Shown: positions 25,394-32,562 of the stretch, piece by piece
Layout: each line of letters opens with the position of its first letter
Numbering within the stretch: position 1 is the stretch's first letter
Program-made: the position numbers and the translations under genes
The notes under the pieces: generated by a model
Told to the model about the DNA's origin: nothing
The model's input: only the letters and a program-made list of their open reading frames with translations
Database searches by the model: none
Source: Ochrobactrum sp. CM-21-5
Lineage (GTDB): Bacteria > Pseudomonadota > Alphaproteobacteria > Rhizobiales > Rhizobiaceae
Reading direction: 5' to 3'
DNA length: 64,000 nt
Assembly (NCBI RefSeq): GCF_014253075.1
Contig: NZ_JACLZJ010000002.1
Coordinates: forward strand, 124,001-188,000

Positions 25394-25744
25394 ATGGTCA
25401 GGATGCAACTGAAGAGAATTTATGATGCTCCATCCCCGGATGACGGATTTCGTGTTCTCGTTGATCGGGTGTGGCCGCGAGGAATGACCAAGGAAAAAGC
25501 GGCAATCGATCTTTGGGCCAAGGACATTGCTCCCTCGACCGATCTGCGCAAATGGTTCGATCATGATCCGGAAAAATGGGGCGCTTTTCAGGAAAAATAC
25601 CGCGAAGAACTGCGGAACATCCGGTCCGCCCTGGAAGATTTGGTTGCGAAGGCTGAAGACCGTCCGCTGACATTTCTTTATGGGGCCAAGGACGAGAAGC
25701 ACAATCAGGCGATCGTCCTTCTCGATTTCTTGAAGTCACTTTGA
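25394..25744 (+). CDS. DUF488/YeaO-family protein
   Basis: A 116-residue protein of the YeaO/DUF488 family, recognised by the opening IKRIYD-type stretch (LKRIYDAPSPDDGFRVLVDRVWPRG), WAKDIAPS, LRKWFDHDPEKW and LTFLYGAKD. No biochemical role is established. It has its own ribosome site (GGAAGG) before ATG 25394. It converges on nnrS and their ends overlap by nine bases. Confidence 0.88.
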   Translation: MVRMQLKRIYDAPSPDDGFRVLVDRVWPRGMTKEKAAIDLWAKDIAPSTDLRKWFDHDPEKWGAFQEKYREELRNIRSALEDLVAKAEDRPLTFLYGAKDEKHNQAIVLLDFLKSL

Positions 25745-26986
25745 CGGATCGCCGAGCGGCGAACGGCGCTTGCGCAGCAGCATGGGTGCATATTCGAGCA
25801 CAAAGAGACCGAATGCGGCCATCCATAACAGCGCCGAAAGTGCAAGCAGCGTATGGAAGAAATTCGGCATTATCTCTGCAAGTGGGCGAATGAGCGCAGA
25901 GGCGACAAGACAGACATAGGACAGCTGCGTCGTCGATGAGGCGGTAAGCTCGCGTCCGGTATGGCCGCGCGTTGCCCGTCCCATCACAGCGAGCATCATT
26001 CCGCCAATCGCGCCGACGGTCAGAACATGTAATGCGGAATAGGGGTTCAGCCGATCGATTGCAGAAAGGGCAACCGCGATGAAACCCGCCGGCACAAAGG
26101 CATAGGCTATGTGCAGGATCAGCAGCAACCTTTCCCGCGCAACTGTCCAGCCGCACCAGCGATAGAGGCGGACCAGATGCAGCATTGCAGCCATGGTCGC
26201 CAGAGCGGCTGTTATCGCATGGTCCGGCAGCGCAATCCAGCTGATACAGGCCACAGCGCCTGCAAGAATGCAAAGCCCATCATAGCGGTTGAAGGAAACG
26301 GGAAACTGCGTTTTCCCCATACGGTTCAGCCAGTTGCGGGTGAAACTTGGCACGATCCGTCCGCCGATGATCATGATCAGAAGAGTATAGGCGCTGACGC
26401 CGATACGGTTGGCGAGGGCGACATCGCCATCAACTAAGACAAGATAATGGAACGTCAGATTGGCAACCATCACAGCGGCAACGCCAATCAGCACCTTGAG
26501 ATTTTTCCATTGGCGGCCTGCAACGATTTCTCGGGCATTGATGAAAAGCAGTAACGGCAGAAAAAGGCTTTCAATCGCAATCGCCACATGGATATGCACG
26601 AGGTCAGGCGCTAAAAAGACCAGCCTGCCTGCCAGCCAAACGCTGCTTAATACGGCAAGCGGAGCACCCGAAACCGGCAGTCTTCCAGTCCAGTTCGGCA
26701 CTGCCGTCAGCAGGAATCCAGCAAGAACGGCAGAGGAGAAGCCGAAAACCATTTCATGGGCGTGCCAGTTGAGGCCGCCATAGGAGCCGCCGAGCGGGAT
26801 GCCGAATGTGAGGGAAAGTATCCAGAGCAGCATAGCTAGAATTGCCCACACGGCTCCACCCAGAAAGAACGGGCGGAAACCATAGCTGAGGATAACCGGG
26901 CCGGTCATTTTCAATCCGCGTGGGACGCCCTTTCGTTCAAGGGGCATAGCTGACGGAGAAGCTTGAAAGCCTTCTGGTCTTGTCAT
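25736..26986 (-). CDS. nnrS: NnrS-family haem-copper membrane protein
   Basis: A 416-residue integral membrane protein with about twelve hydrophobic helices. The opening ILSYGFRPFFLGGAVWA, then LNWHAHEMVFGF, SALHVLTVGAIGGMMLAVMGRATRGHTG, and several conserved histidines are the NnrS hallmarks. NnrS protects against or responds to nitric oxide and is normally co-regulated with nitrite and nitric oxide reductases. The frame is open to 27133, but ATG 26986 has AGGA five bases upstream, begins right before the conserved part and leaves room after the pseudoazurin stop. It probably shares the pseudoazurin promoter and its FNR/NnrR box 590 bases upstream. Confidence 0.88.
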   Translation of the reverse strand: MTRPEGFQASPSAMPLERKGVPRGLKMTGPVILSYGFRPFFLGGAVWAILAMLLWILSLTFGIPLGGSYGGLNWHAHEMVFGFSSAVLAGFLLTAVPNWTGRLPVSGAPLAVLSSVWLAGRLVFLAPDLVHIHVAIAIESLFLPLLLFINAREIVAGRQWKNLKVLIGVAAVMVANLTFHYLVLVDGDVALANRIGVSAYTLLIMIIGGRIVPSFTRNWLNRMGKTQFPVSFNRYDGLCILAGAVACISWIALPDHAITAALATMAAMLHLVRLYRWCGWTVARERLLLILHIAYAFVPAGFIAVALSAIDRLNPYSALHVLTVGAIGGMMLAVMGRATRGHTGRELTASSTTQLSYVCLVASALIRPLAEIMPNFFHTLLALSALLWMAAFGLFVLEYAPMLLRKRRSPLGDPSK

Positions 26987-27035
26987 GGTGTTCCTCATCA
27001 TGATGCCGGTCCAAAGCCGACCCATCGGGAATATA

Positions 27036-27476
27036 TCACTTTGCGCCAGCAATGGCCTTTTCAAGTCGAGCCTGCACGAGTTTGGGCTTTTTCGTGGAGA
27101 CGATCTTTTCCAGATTTTCAGGGCTGTCGCCAACCGTAATGAGCGCGACCATGCCCATAGAATAATGCGGCGTGCATTTTACGAAATAGGCTCCGGGCTG
27201 TGTGACGGTGAGAGTGTAGTTCTCGTTGATCTTGCTTTTGAACTTTTCGACGCCTTCCGGGATCATGTCCTTGATGGATTCGACATTGTGCCCTTTGTCG
27301 ACCGGAATGAAGGTAATGGTGTCGCCGGGATTGGCTTTGATATAGGCAGGTTCAAACACCATCACGCCATCTGCACCCTTGTTGAGCATGTGCACTTCGA
27401 TTTCTTCAGCCATAACCGGGGTGGCGAGCAGAACGAAGAGGTTAGCAGCAGCAAATTTCATCGCTTTGTTGCGCAT
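27036..27476 (-). CDS. Pseudoazurin (periplasmic blue copper protein)
   Basis: A 146-residue precursor. A signal peptide covers residues 1-~23 ([16 protein letters not shown]). The mature cupredoxin has the type 1 copper ligands in place: His63 in KGHNVES, then Cys101, His104 and Met109 in CTPHYSMGM. It donates electrons to copper nitrite reductase in denitrifiers, although no nirK is in the window. ATG 27476 has AGGA before it; the earlier in-frame ATG 27494 has no ribosome site. The upstream region holds a perfect FNR/NnrR box. nnrS follows 49 bases downstream, probably co-transcribed. Confidence 0.93.
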   Translation of the reverse strand: MRNKAMKFAAANLFVLLATPVMAEEIEVHMLNKGADGVMVFEPAYIKANPGDTITFIPVDKGHNVESIKDMIPEGVEKFKSKINENYTLTVTQPGAYFVKCTPHYSMGMVALITVGDSPENLEKIVSTKKPKLVQARLEKAIAGAK

Positions 27477-27570
27477 TTTATTCCTGATCTCCATCGAAAA
27501 GCACAGCCCGCAAAGTTAATTGCCGGTGTGCTGTCGAATGAAGGTTTAGACCCGCCTTGAACAGCACTCT

Positions 27571-27584
27571 TTGATCTGGATCAA
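27571..27584 (-). promoter_or_regulatory. FNR/NnrR box upstream of pseudoazurin
   Basis: TTGATCTGGATCAA is a perfect TTGAT-N4-ATCAA site. If it is centred at -41.5, a -10 like TAAACC falls at the right distance on the minus strand and transcription would begin about 60 bases before the pseudoazurin start codon. The Crp/Fnr gene just upstream is the likely local regulator. Confidence 0.85.
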
Positions 27585-27613
27585 ACAGCCACAGATATAG
27601 TTGAGAACAACGG

Positions 27614-28312
27614 TCAGATTTCCCCTTCGGCAATTTTCTGGAGGCGGCGCAGGTCACGCACCAGAAGCGATTGCCGTCCGCCTTCCACCCAGCCCTTGCT
27701 TTGCCATTGGCTGATGATGCGCGAAACTGTATGCAAGGTTGTACCTGTCAGTTCGGCTATGTCCTGTCTCGACAGCGGAAAATCGATCCGGATGCCGGCT
27801 TCGTTTTCCGATCCCGCTTCTCGCGCCAGTCTGACGACGGCATGTGCGACGCGCTGCTCGACCTCCTGCGTGGAAATTTCACGAATACGATTATGCGCTG
27901 CATCGAGGCGCTTGCCGATCATCTGCATGGTGTTGACGGCAAGTTTCGGATTATGGGTCATGAACTCGGCCATCATGTCCATCGGCCAGGCGAGCACGGC
28001 GCTGTCCACTACGGCCATAGGCGTGCCGGGATATTCCGTCCGTCCCAAGGCCAGCGCGAAGCCGAAAAGATCGCCGGGATTGACGATGCGCACGACGATC
28101 TGCTGTCCGTCAGCGGTTACCTGCATGACCTTCAGTCGGCCTTGCAGCAGAAGGTAGAAGAGTTTGGCTTCCTCGCCCTGCTTGAAAACCGCGCTCCCTT
28201 TGGGAGCTGGCCGCTGCACCGCCTGCACAAGTATCTGGTCGAGAGCGGCATCGTCCATACCCGCAAAGACCGGAAGGGAGCGGGCAAGCGCTTTATCGAT
28301 CGTTACAGCCAT
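27614..28312 (-). CDS. Crp/Fnr-family regulator of the NnrR/Nnr type
   Basis: A 232-residue regulator. The cyclic-nucleotide-binding-like barrel spans residues ~10-125 (FKQGEEAKLFYLLLQGRLKV, then NPGDLFGFALAL), followed by the long dimer helix and a C-terminal HTH with LSRQDIAELTGTTLHTVSRIISQW. It lacks the N-terminal cysteine cluster of FNR/FnrN, so it is not an iron-sulfur oxygen sensor; that fits NnrR/NarR-type nitric oxide or nitrate regulators. An AGAGGG stretch precedes ATG 28312. Adjacent pseudoazurin and nnrS with an FNR-type box argue for a denitrification regulator. The exact subgroup needs a phylogeny. Confidence 0.85.
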   Translation of the reverse strand: MAVTIDKALARSLPVFAGMDDAALDQILVQAVQRPAPKGSAVFKQGEEAKLFYLLLQGRLKVMQVTADGQQIVVRIVNPGDLFGFALALGRTEYPGTPMAVVDSAVLAWPMDMMAEFMTHNPKLAVNTMQMIGKRLDAAHNRIREISTQEVEQRVAHAVVRLAREAGSENEAGIRIDFPLSRQDIAELTGTTLHTVSRIISQWQSKGWVEGGRQSLLVRDLRRLQKIAEGEI

Positions 28313-28360
28313 ACCACCCTCTCAGATTATCTGTATTGCGCAGTGATCGCTATCAGACTG

Positions 28361-28374
28361 AAGATGCAAATCAA
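28361..28374 (-). promoter_or_regulatory. Partial FNR-type site upstream of the Crp/Fnr gene
   Basis: On the minus strand TTGATTTGCATCTT matches TTGAT-N4-ATCAA in eight of ten fixed positions. It lies about 50 bases before the regulator's start codon and could mediate self-control. Confidence 0.35.
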
Positions 28375-28442
28375 ACAGAAATTGCCGCTCCGCGGGTATT
28401 GCAGAACGAGCGCACTTGGTTCAGGCTCCTTGGCCGTTGTCG

Positions 28443-29393
28443 TCAAGCGGTCTGCCTTGCGATGCGTTTGAATGCGGTTATGATACCGACCGCTGCCAGT
28501 CCGATCACAATAGCCAGCCCGGCTTGAAGGGCTGAAGTCAGCATCCAACGCAGAGCGCCCGACCAGCCAGTTTCCCCCGATACGATGATGCTGACTGCGT
28601 GATGGATAAATTCCTCGACATGGTGAAACCCGAGCGATGACAGCCCATGCACGATGATGCTGCCGCCGACCCAGAGCATTGCCACCGTGCCAACCGAACT
28701 CAGGACTTTCAGGATAAGCGGCATGCCCGAAATGAGTGCTTTACCGAATTTCCTGCTCAGGGCCGAATTCTGATTCCTAGCTAGGGAAACGCCCATATCG
28801 TCGAGTTTCACAATGATTCCGACCACGCCATAAACTGCGAAGGTTACGAGAATGCCGACGCCGGCCAGAATGGCTGTCTGTGTGTAAATATTGGATGCGG
28901 GCAGGCCCGCAAGAGTCAGGGCCATGATCTCGGCAGAGAGGATAAAATCTGTACGGATGGCGCCTGAAACGGTTTTGGCCTCGATTTCCTTTGCCGACGA
29001 TTGGGCGTCATCCTCGCTTTCATGCGCTTGCGCGTGCGGCAGGAAAAATTCGACCAGCTTCTCGGTTCCTTCAAAAGCCAGATAGATACCGCCGAGCATC
29101 AATAACGGCATGATGAGGCCCGGAGCCAGATAGCTGAGAATGAGAGCGATGGGCAGCAGGAAAAGCAGCTTGTTGCGCAAGGAGCCTTTGGTGATCTTCC
29201 AGATCACTGGAAGTTCTCGTTCCGGCGTCAGCCCCACAACATATTTCGGCGTGACGGCGGTATCATCGATGACGATCCCGGCAGCCTTGGCGCTGGCTTT
29301 GACGGTTTGCCCGGCAACATCGTCGAGCGAAGCTGCAGCCATTTTTGCAATTGCGGCAACATCATCAAGGAGTGCTATCAAGCCTGAAGCCAT
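28443..29393 (-). CDS. DUF808 (YedI-like) inner-membrane protein
   Basis: A 316-residue membrane protein recognised as DUF808 by LIALLDDVAAIAKMAAASLDD, YVVGLTPERELPVI and the LVEFFLPH segment. About six to seven hydrophobic helices follow, beginning LLFLLPIALILSYLAPGLIMPLLML and ending LAIVIGLAAVGIITAF. Function is unknown across the family. The frame opens at 29429, but ATG 29393 has AAGGGG upstream and gives the conserved N-terminus. It appears to be a single-gene unit between the Crp/Fnr gene and an RNA-rich intergenic region. Confidence 0.85.
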   Translation of the reverse strand: MASGLIALLDDVAAIAKMAAASLDDVAGQTVKASAKAAGIVIDDTAVTPKYVVGLTPERELPVIWKITKGSLRNKLLFLLPIALILSYLAPGLIMPLLMLGGIYLAFEGTEKLVEFFLPHAQAHESEDDAQSSAKEIEAKTVSGAIRTDFILSAEIMALTLAGLPASNIYTQTAILAGVGILVTFAVYGVVGIIVKLDDMGVSLARNQNSALSRKFGKALISGMPLILKVLSSVGTVAMLWVGGSIIVHGLSSLGFHHVEEFIHHAVSIIVSGETGWSGALRWMLTSALQAGLAIVIGLAAVGIITAFKRIARQTA

Positions 29394-29613
29394 GGGGCCC
29401 CTTTTTGAGAATGACGATCCCGGCGGCAAGGATTGCAGCGCGCCGTTTCATCCATTCGTGCGCGGAATAAAGCTGTTGGTCAATAGATTACGTGTTCAAA
29501 GAAACGGTTGAAGGGTGAATATGCACCCGCGTGGGACTGTAGAACCGAAAATGCAGCAAAGACGGTCCGACCTGACCCAGCCCGTTTACCATAGACATCC
29601 ATGAAAGAGACTA

Positions 29614-29667
29614 CAAAAAAAAGTACCGCCTCGCGGTTTGGGCGGGGGGCTTGGGGTCGCGAGGCGG
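29614..29667 (-). terminator. Rho-independent terminator of the small RNA array
   Basis: Ten perfect pairs (29626-29635 with 29658-29667), a 22-base loop and, on the minus strand, ACTTTTTTTTG. It is the strongest terminator in the region and no protein gene ends near it. Confidence 0.85.
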
Positions 29668-29770
29668 CGCACAGAAGAATCTGCGCACTACCAAGGTAAT
29701 GTCTATTAGCAGATTGAAAACCAACAAAGGATTGCGGGCTGAAATAAAGCGTCAGCTGGATAAAAGAACG

Positions 29771-29877
29771 CCCGCTGCACTGGGAGGAGGAGAGGTGCAG
29801 CGGGCTGATCAGAAAAGCGCGACTGGGAGGAGGAGTGTCGCGCTTAGGTCCAGTTTTTGGGAGGAGGAGTAAAACTG
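29771..29877 (-). repeat. Three loop-identical hairpins
   Basis: The 11-base loop (GGGAGGAGGAG on the plus strand) lies at 29782-29792, 29825-29835 and 29859-29869. Stems are unrelated in sequence and 10, 9 and 7 bp long. The second and third hairpins in transcript order are followed by short T-rich runs (CTTTTC, TTCTTTT), so each could also end or protect a shorter RNA. Confidence 0.85.
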
Positions 29878-29966
29878 AACACCCACTAAATAGGTGGGGT
29901 TATAGCCGTTTGCAAGAGGCGCTGTTGCAATGCAGATATGCATTTATGAATAGCTTAAAAAGCGCG

Positions 29967-30033
29967 TAAAAGAAAACCGCCCCGCAGCGATCAAGCGCGC
30001 TGGGGCGGTGCTCCCTCCTCCAAGTGGAGGCGA
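29967..30033 (-). ncRNA. Possible second short RNA with strong terminator
   Basis: On the minus strand a hairpin CCTCC-ACTT-GGAGG (30030-30017) is followed by AGGGAGC and then a terminator: ACCGCCCC pairs with GGGGCGGT (29976-29983/30002-30009), ending in TTTTCTTTT. A weak promoter (TTGCTT, 16 bases, TATTGT at 30060-30033) could start it. Unlike the array it displays a Shine-Dalgarno-like GGAGGAGGG, which could pair with the array loops. No coding gene accounts for this terminator. Confidence 0.45.
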
Positions 30034-30456
30034 CAATAATGGTGCAAGATCAAAAAGCAACCCCTTAATAAACAAATATAGTTTTCAGAAATTACTGAAA
30101 TTTCTGCATGTAAAGCAAGCTGTGTGTTATGAATACGTATCCATAATAAATGTGCAAAGCTCTTGTGGACTACAATTTAGCATTAGATTTTGGGCGGTGC
30201 TGGTTCCAACCTGAAACAGCCATCTCCGCTATGCGCTTTAAAGGAAACAAATTTTTCCGCTTTGCGGTAATGGAATGAATGGCTTTCTTGTTCGAATCTG
30301 GTCAGGAAGCGATACTCAGTTCCAATTCGTTCGCCGGGATATCACGCCGCTTCCCCCAATTCATGACATCGCTGCTGCTGCCGGCAGGCACAGAACGATC
30401 GATTTGCGGCGCTGCTCATTCCAGACTGGACAACTTCTTTTCGGAATGTAGCGCAG

Positions 30457-31587
30457 ATGACGGCCCCGATAAAATCCAATCCCCCGCCTGAACGCGGCTC
30501 GCGTTTCCGGCTGTTCCAGCCGTTGCTGGCGGGCGCAACGCTGAAAGAGCGGCTGATTGCCTGCGCCGGTGCGCTGATCGGCATCGCCTTTACCGGATTT
30601 GTGTCCGGTTATCTTCTGGGGCAGGGCGCTCATCTTCCTTTGATTGTCGCCCCGATTGGAGCATCGGCGGTGCTGTTGTTCGCGGTACCCACAAGCCCGC
30701 TTGCCCAGCCCTGGTCGATTATTGGTGGAAATACTATTTCCGCTGCGGTTGGGCTTTTCGTTGCGCAGTTCGTTCATGATCCCGCTGTGGCGATCGGTCT
30801 ATCCGTGGCATTGGCCATTGCCGCTATGTCGTTTACGCGCAGCCTGCATCCACCAGGCGGCGCCGCAGCCCTGACGGCGGCGCTGGGAGGTCCAGCGGTG
30901 GCAAGCTGGGGCCTGTTGTTTCCGTTTGTGCCGGTGGCGCTCAATTCCTGTCTGCTGGTTGGGCTGGGCCTGGTTTTTCACAAGCTTGCAAAACGCAATT
31001 ATCCGCATGTCGCGGCACCGGCGCCCGTTAATATGCATAAGACGAATGATCTCCCGGCCAGCGTGAGGGTGGGCTTTCGCGACGAGGATATCGACCTGGC
31101 TCTCGCGACCCTTGAGGAGAGCTTCGATATTGATCGGAGCGACCTCGGTCGGCTGTTGCGGCAGGTGGAGTTGCACGCATCCATTCGTTCGCATGGCGAT
31201 ATAACCTGCAACGATATTATGTCGCGTGACGTGGTATCGGTGGATGAGGACGCAACGGCGGGACATGCGCGCAGCCTATTGTTGCGCCACAATATTCGCA
31301 CGCTTCCGGTCAAGGGGCAGGACGAACGTCTACGCGGCGTAGTGGGGCTGCGCGAACTCATTCAGCCGGGTGACGATTTTTCCAGCCGCATCGCGCCGGC
31401 GTCGGTGGCGTTCAAAAACGATCCGGCTTTGAGCCTTTTGCCGGTCCTGACCGACGGACGAACTCATGCGGTGATCATTGTCGATGATGACAGAAGGATC
31501 GTCGGCCTTATTTCGCAAACGGATCTCCTGAACGCGGTTGCCCGGTCGCTGCCGAAGTCGGCGGGGACGCAAAGGCAGGCCGCATGA
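30457..31587 (+). CDS. HPP-family membrane protein with C-terminal CBS pair
   Basis: A 376-residue protein. The N-terminal ~190 residues carry four to five membrane helices and the naming motif SLHPPGGAAAL, with GASAVLLFAVP before it. The C-terminal half holds two CBS domains (NDIMSRDVVSVDEDATAGHARSL, then RTLPVKGQDERLRGVV and AVIIVDDDRRIVGLISQTDLL), which bind adenine nucleotides and gate many transporters. HPP proteins are linked to nitrite or anion transport in plastids and cyanobacteria; the substrate here is unknown. The ribosome site before ATG 30457 is weak (GGAA). It stands alone between the small RNA region and the export operon. Confidence 0.87.
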   Translation: MTAPIKSNPPPERGSRFRLFQPLLAGATLKERLIACAGALIGIAFTGFVSGYLLGQGAHLPLIVAPIGASAVLLFAVPTSPLAQPWSIIGGNTISAAVGLFVAQFVHDPAVAIGLSVALAIAAMSFTRSLHPPGGAAALTAALGGPAVASWGLLFPFVPVALNSCLLVGLGLVFHKLAKRNYPHVAAPAPVNMHKTNDLPASVRVGFRDEDIDLALATLEESFDIDRSDLGRLLRQVELHASIRSHGDITCNDIMSRDVVSVDEDATAGHARSLLLRHNIRTLPVKGQDERLRGVVGLRELIQPGDDFSSRIAPASVAFKNDPALSLLPVLTDGRTHAVIIVDDDRRIVGLISQTDLLNAVARSLPKSAGTQRQAA

Positions 31588-31614
31588 ACGACCGTTCCAT
31601 TCCCGGAGCCTCGG

Positions 31615-31721
31615 TTAGAACGGTTCCTGGTTGAGCGGAATCGTCGGAAACGCTCCAAGCCTTTGCTTTGTTGCGCTATCCTACGGAGAATCTCTGCACA
31701 CTTTTGCCGGAATGCTCTAAA
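31615..31721. repeat. Candidate dispersed intergenic repeat with imperfect inverted ends
   Basis: A ~107-base non-coding block begins TTAGAACGGTTCC and ends CGGAATGCTCTAA, so its ends read TTAGA-C--TTCC in opposite orientation. It includes GAATCGTC and TTGCTTTGTTGCGC. The look, with AGAGCATTCCGGCAAAAGTGTG read on the minus strand, is familiar from Rhizobiales/Brucellaceae intergenic palindromic units (Bru-RS/RIME type). Copy number cannot be seen here. Confidence 0.45.
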
Positions 31722-31827
31722 CGGGCCGGGCTTCATCTGTCTGTTTCCATGTCGTTGCGGACCTGCGGTCCATCGCCGTTCATTCCAGTTCAAAGCTTCT
31801 TATAAAGCAGCCGCTCCACAGGTTGGC

Positions 31828-31856
31828 TTGACATTTAATCAATCGATTGATTAAAT
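31828..31856 (+). promoter_or_regulatory. Promoter with TetR operator filling the spacer
   Basis: TTGACA (31828-31833) and TTAAAT (31851-31856) are spaced 17 bases. A perfect 24-base palindrome with half site ATTTAATCAATC occupies 31833-31856, i.e. the entire spacer and the -10. Repressor binding would block RNA polymerase directly, so self-repression by the TetR gene is expected. The predicted first transcribed base is A31863, the start codon itself. Confidence 0.8.
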
Positions 31857-31862
31857 CTGATG

Positions 31863-32558
31863 ATGGATGAGCGAAAAGACAAGGCAGCGCGAGTGGCCAT
31901 ATCCGGCGAACAGACCCGTATGGCGCTGATTCATGCCGCCTTGCAACTCTTCGGTTCCAAAGGCTTCGATGCCACCTCTACCCGAGAGATTGCTGCGCTT
32001 GCCAAGGCCAATATCGGCTCCATCGCTTATCACTTCGGCAACAAGGAGGGGCTGCGGCTCAGCGCGGCCGATTACATCGTCGAGACCATACAAGGGGTCG
32101 CCATGCAGGCTTTGGGGAGTTTTCAGGCGATTGGCCATCCCGCCGGAACACCCGAGGCAGCGCGTCTTCAGCTTGGTGCGGCGCTTGAGAGGATGGTGCA
32201 TTTTATTGTAGCACGACCGGAAGCCGGGGTGATTGTTCAGTTTCTCCTGCGGGAGCTTGGCCATCCGACAGCGGCGCTGGACCGTATTTATACCGGAGTG
32301 TTCGAACCGATGCACCGGCGATTGTGCGCCATATGGGAGGTGGCGACCGGGGAACCCGCTGAAAGCGAAACGACCAGACTGACCGTTTTCACCCTGATTG
32401 GGCAGGTTGTCTATTTTCGCATTGGTCAGGAAGCGGTGAGGCGCCGCATGGGATGGGCGTCCATAGAATCAGACCAGGCGCATGCGGTTGCAACTATTGT
32501 CCGGCAAAACCTTGCGGCTATGTTTGTAGCAAAGGATGGGCAGGAAAGGGAACTTTGA
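31863..32558 (+). CDS. TetR/AcrR-family repressor (CecR/YbiH-like), probably leaderless
   Basis: A 231-residue TetR protein. The HTH is residues ~18-65 (ALIHAALQLFGSKGFDATSTREIAALAKANIGSIAYHFGNKEGL); the C-terminal part is the DUF1956-like ligand domain of CecR (VRFLLRELGHPTAAL-type sequence with DRIYTGVFEPMHRRL). Two adjacent ATG codons (31860, 31863) are the only starts that keep the HTH; neither has a ribosome site, and the -10 ends at 31856, so the mRNA should begin at the second ATG. In E. coli cecR heads the ybhGFSR export operon, and the same set follows here. The inducer is unknown. Confidence 0.85.
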   Translation: MDERKDKAARVAISGEQTRMALIHAALQLFGSKGFDATSTREIAALAKANIGSIAYHFGNKEGLRLSAADYIVETIQGVAMQALGSFQAIGHPAGTPEAARLQLGAALERMVHFIVARPEAGVIVQFLLRELGHPTAALDRIYTGVFEPMHRRLCAIWEVATGEPAESETTRLTVFTLIGQVVYFRIGQEAVRRRMGWASIESDQAHAVATIVRQNLAAMFVAKDGQEREL

Positions 32559-32562
32559 CGCG

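Larger units (their letters stand above)
29614..29881 (-). ncRNA. Cuckoo-type small RNA array (anti-Shine-Dalgarno loops)
   Basis: On the minus strand a -35 CTTGCA (29916-29911) and -10 CTATTT (29893-29888), 17 bases apart, predict a start near 29881. Within ten bases begins the first of three hairpins: stems 29851-29857/29871-29877, 29815-29823/29837-29845 and 29771-29780/29795-29804. Each exposes the identical loop CTCCTCCTCCC, complementary to ribosome binding sites. The stems differ in sequence but the loops do not, which shows selection on the loop. A 10-bp GC stem (29626-29635/29658-29667) followed by eight T residues ends the transcript. The pattern is that of cuckoo/alpha-r14 and CcsR RNAs of Rhizobiales and Rhodobacter. 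One transcript with later processing, or nested RNAs ending at each hairpin, are both possible. Confidence 0.78.
29394..30456. other. 1.06-kb stretch without protein genes, carrying small RNA signals
   Basis: No frame here has a plausible start, composition or family motif. The left half holds three anti-Shine-Dalgarno hairpins and two strong minus-strand terminators, each described separately. Bases ~30040-30260 are AT-rich and I see nothing certain in them beyond a possible promoter for the second small RNA. Bases 30260-30456 form the leader region of the HPP gene. Confidence 0.6.

Noticed and set aside
29651-29872. Plus-strand 73-codon frame spanning three GGGAGGAGGAG runs, as a small protein or a series of ribosome sites
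   Set aside because: None of the GGAGG runs is followed by a start codon at proper spacing, each lies in the loop of a perfect hairpin, and the minus strand has matching promoter and terminator.
30008-30214. 68-codon plus-strand frame
   Set aside because: It begins in a terminator stem, has no ribosome site and unusual composition; no family resemblance.
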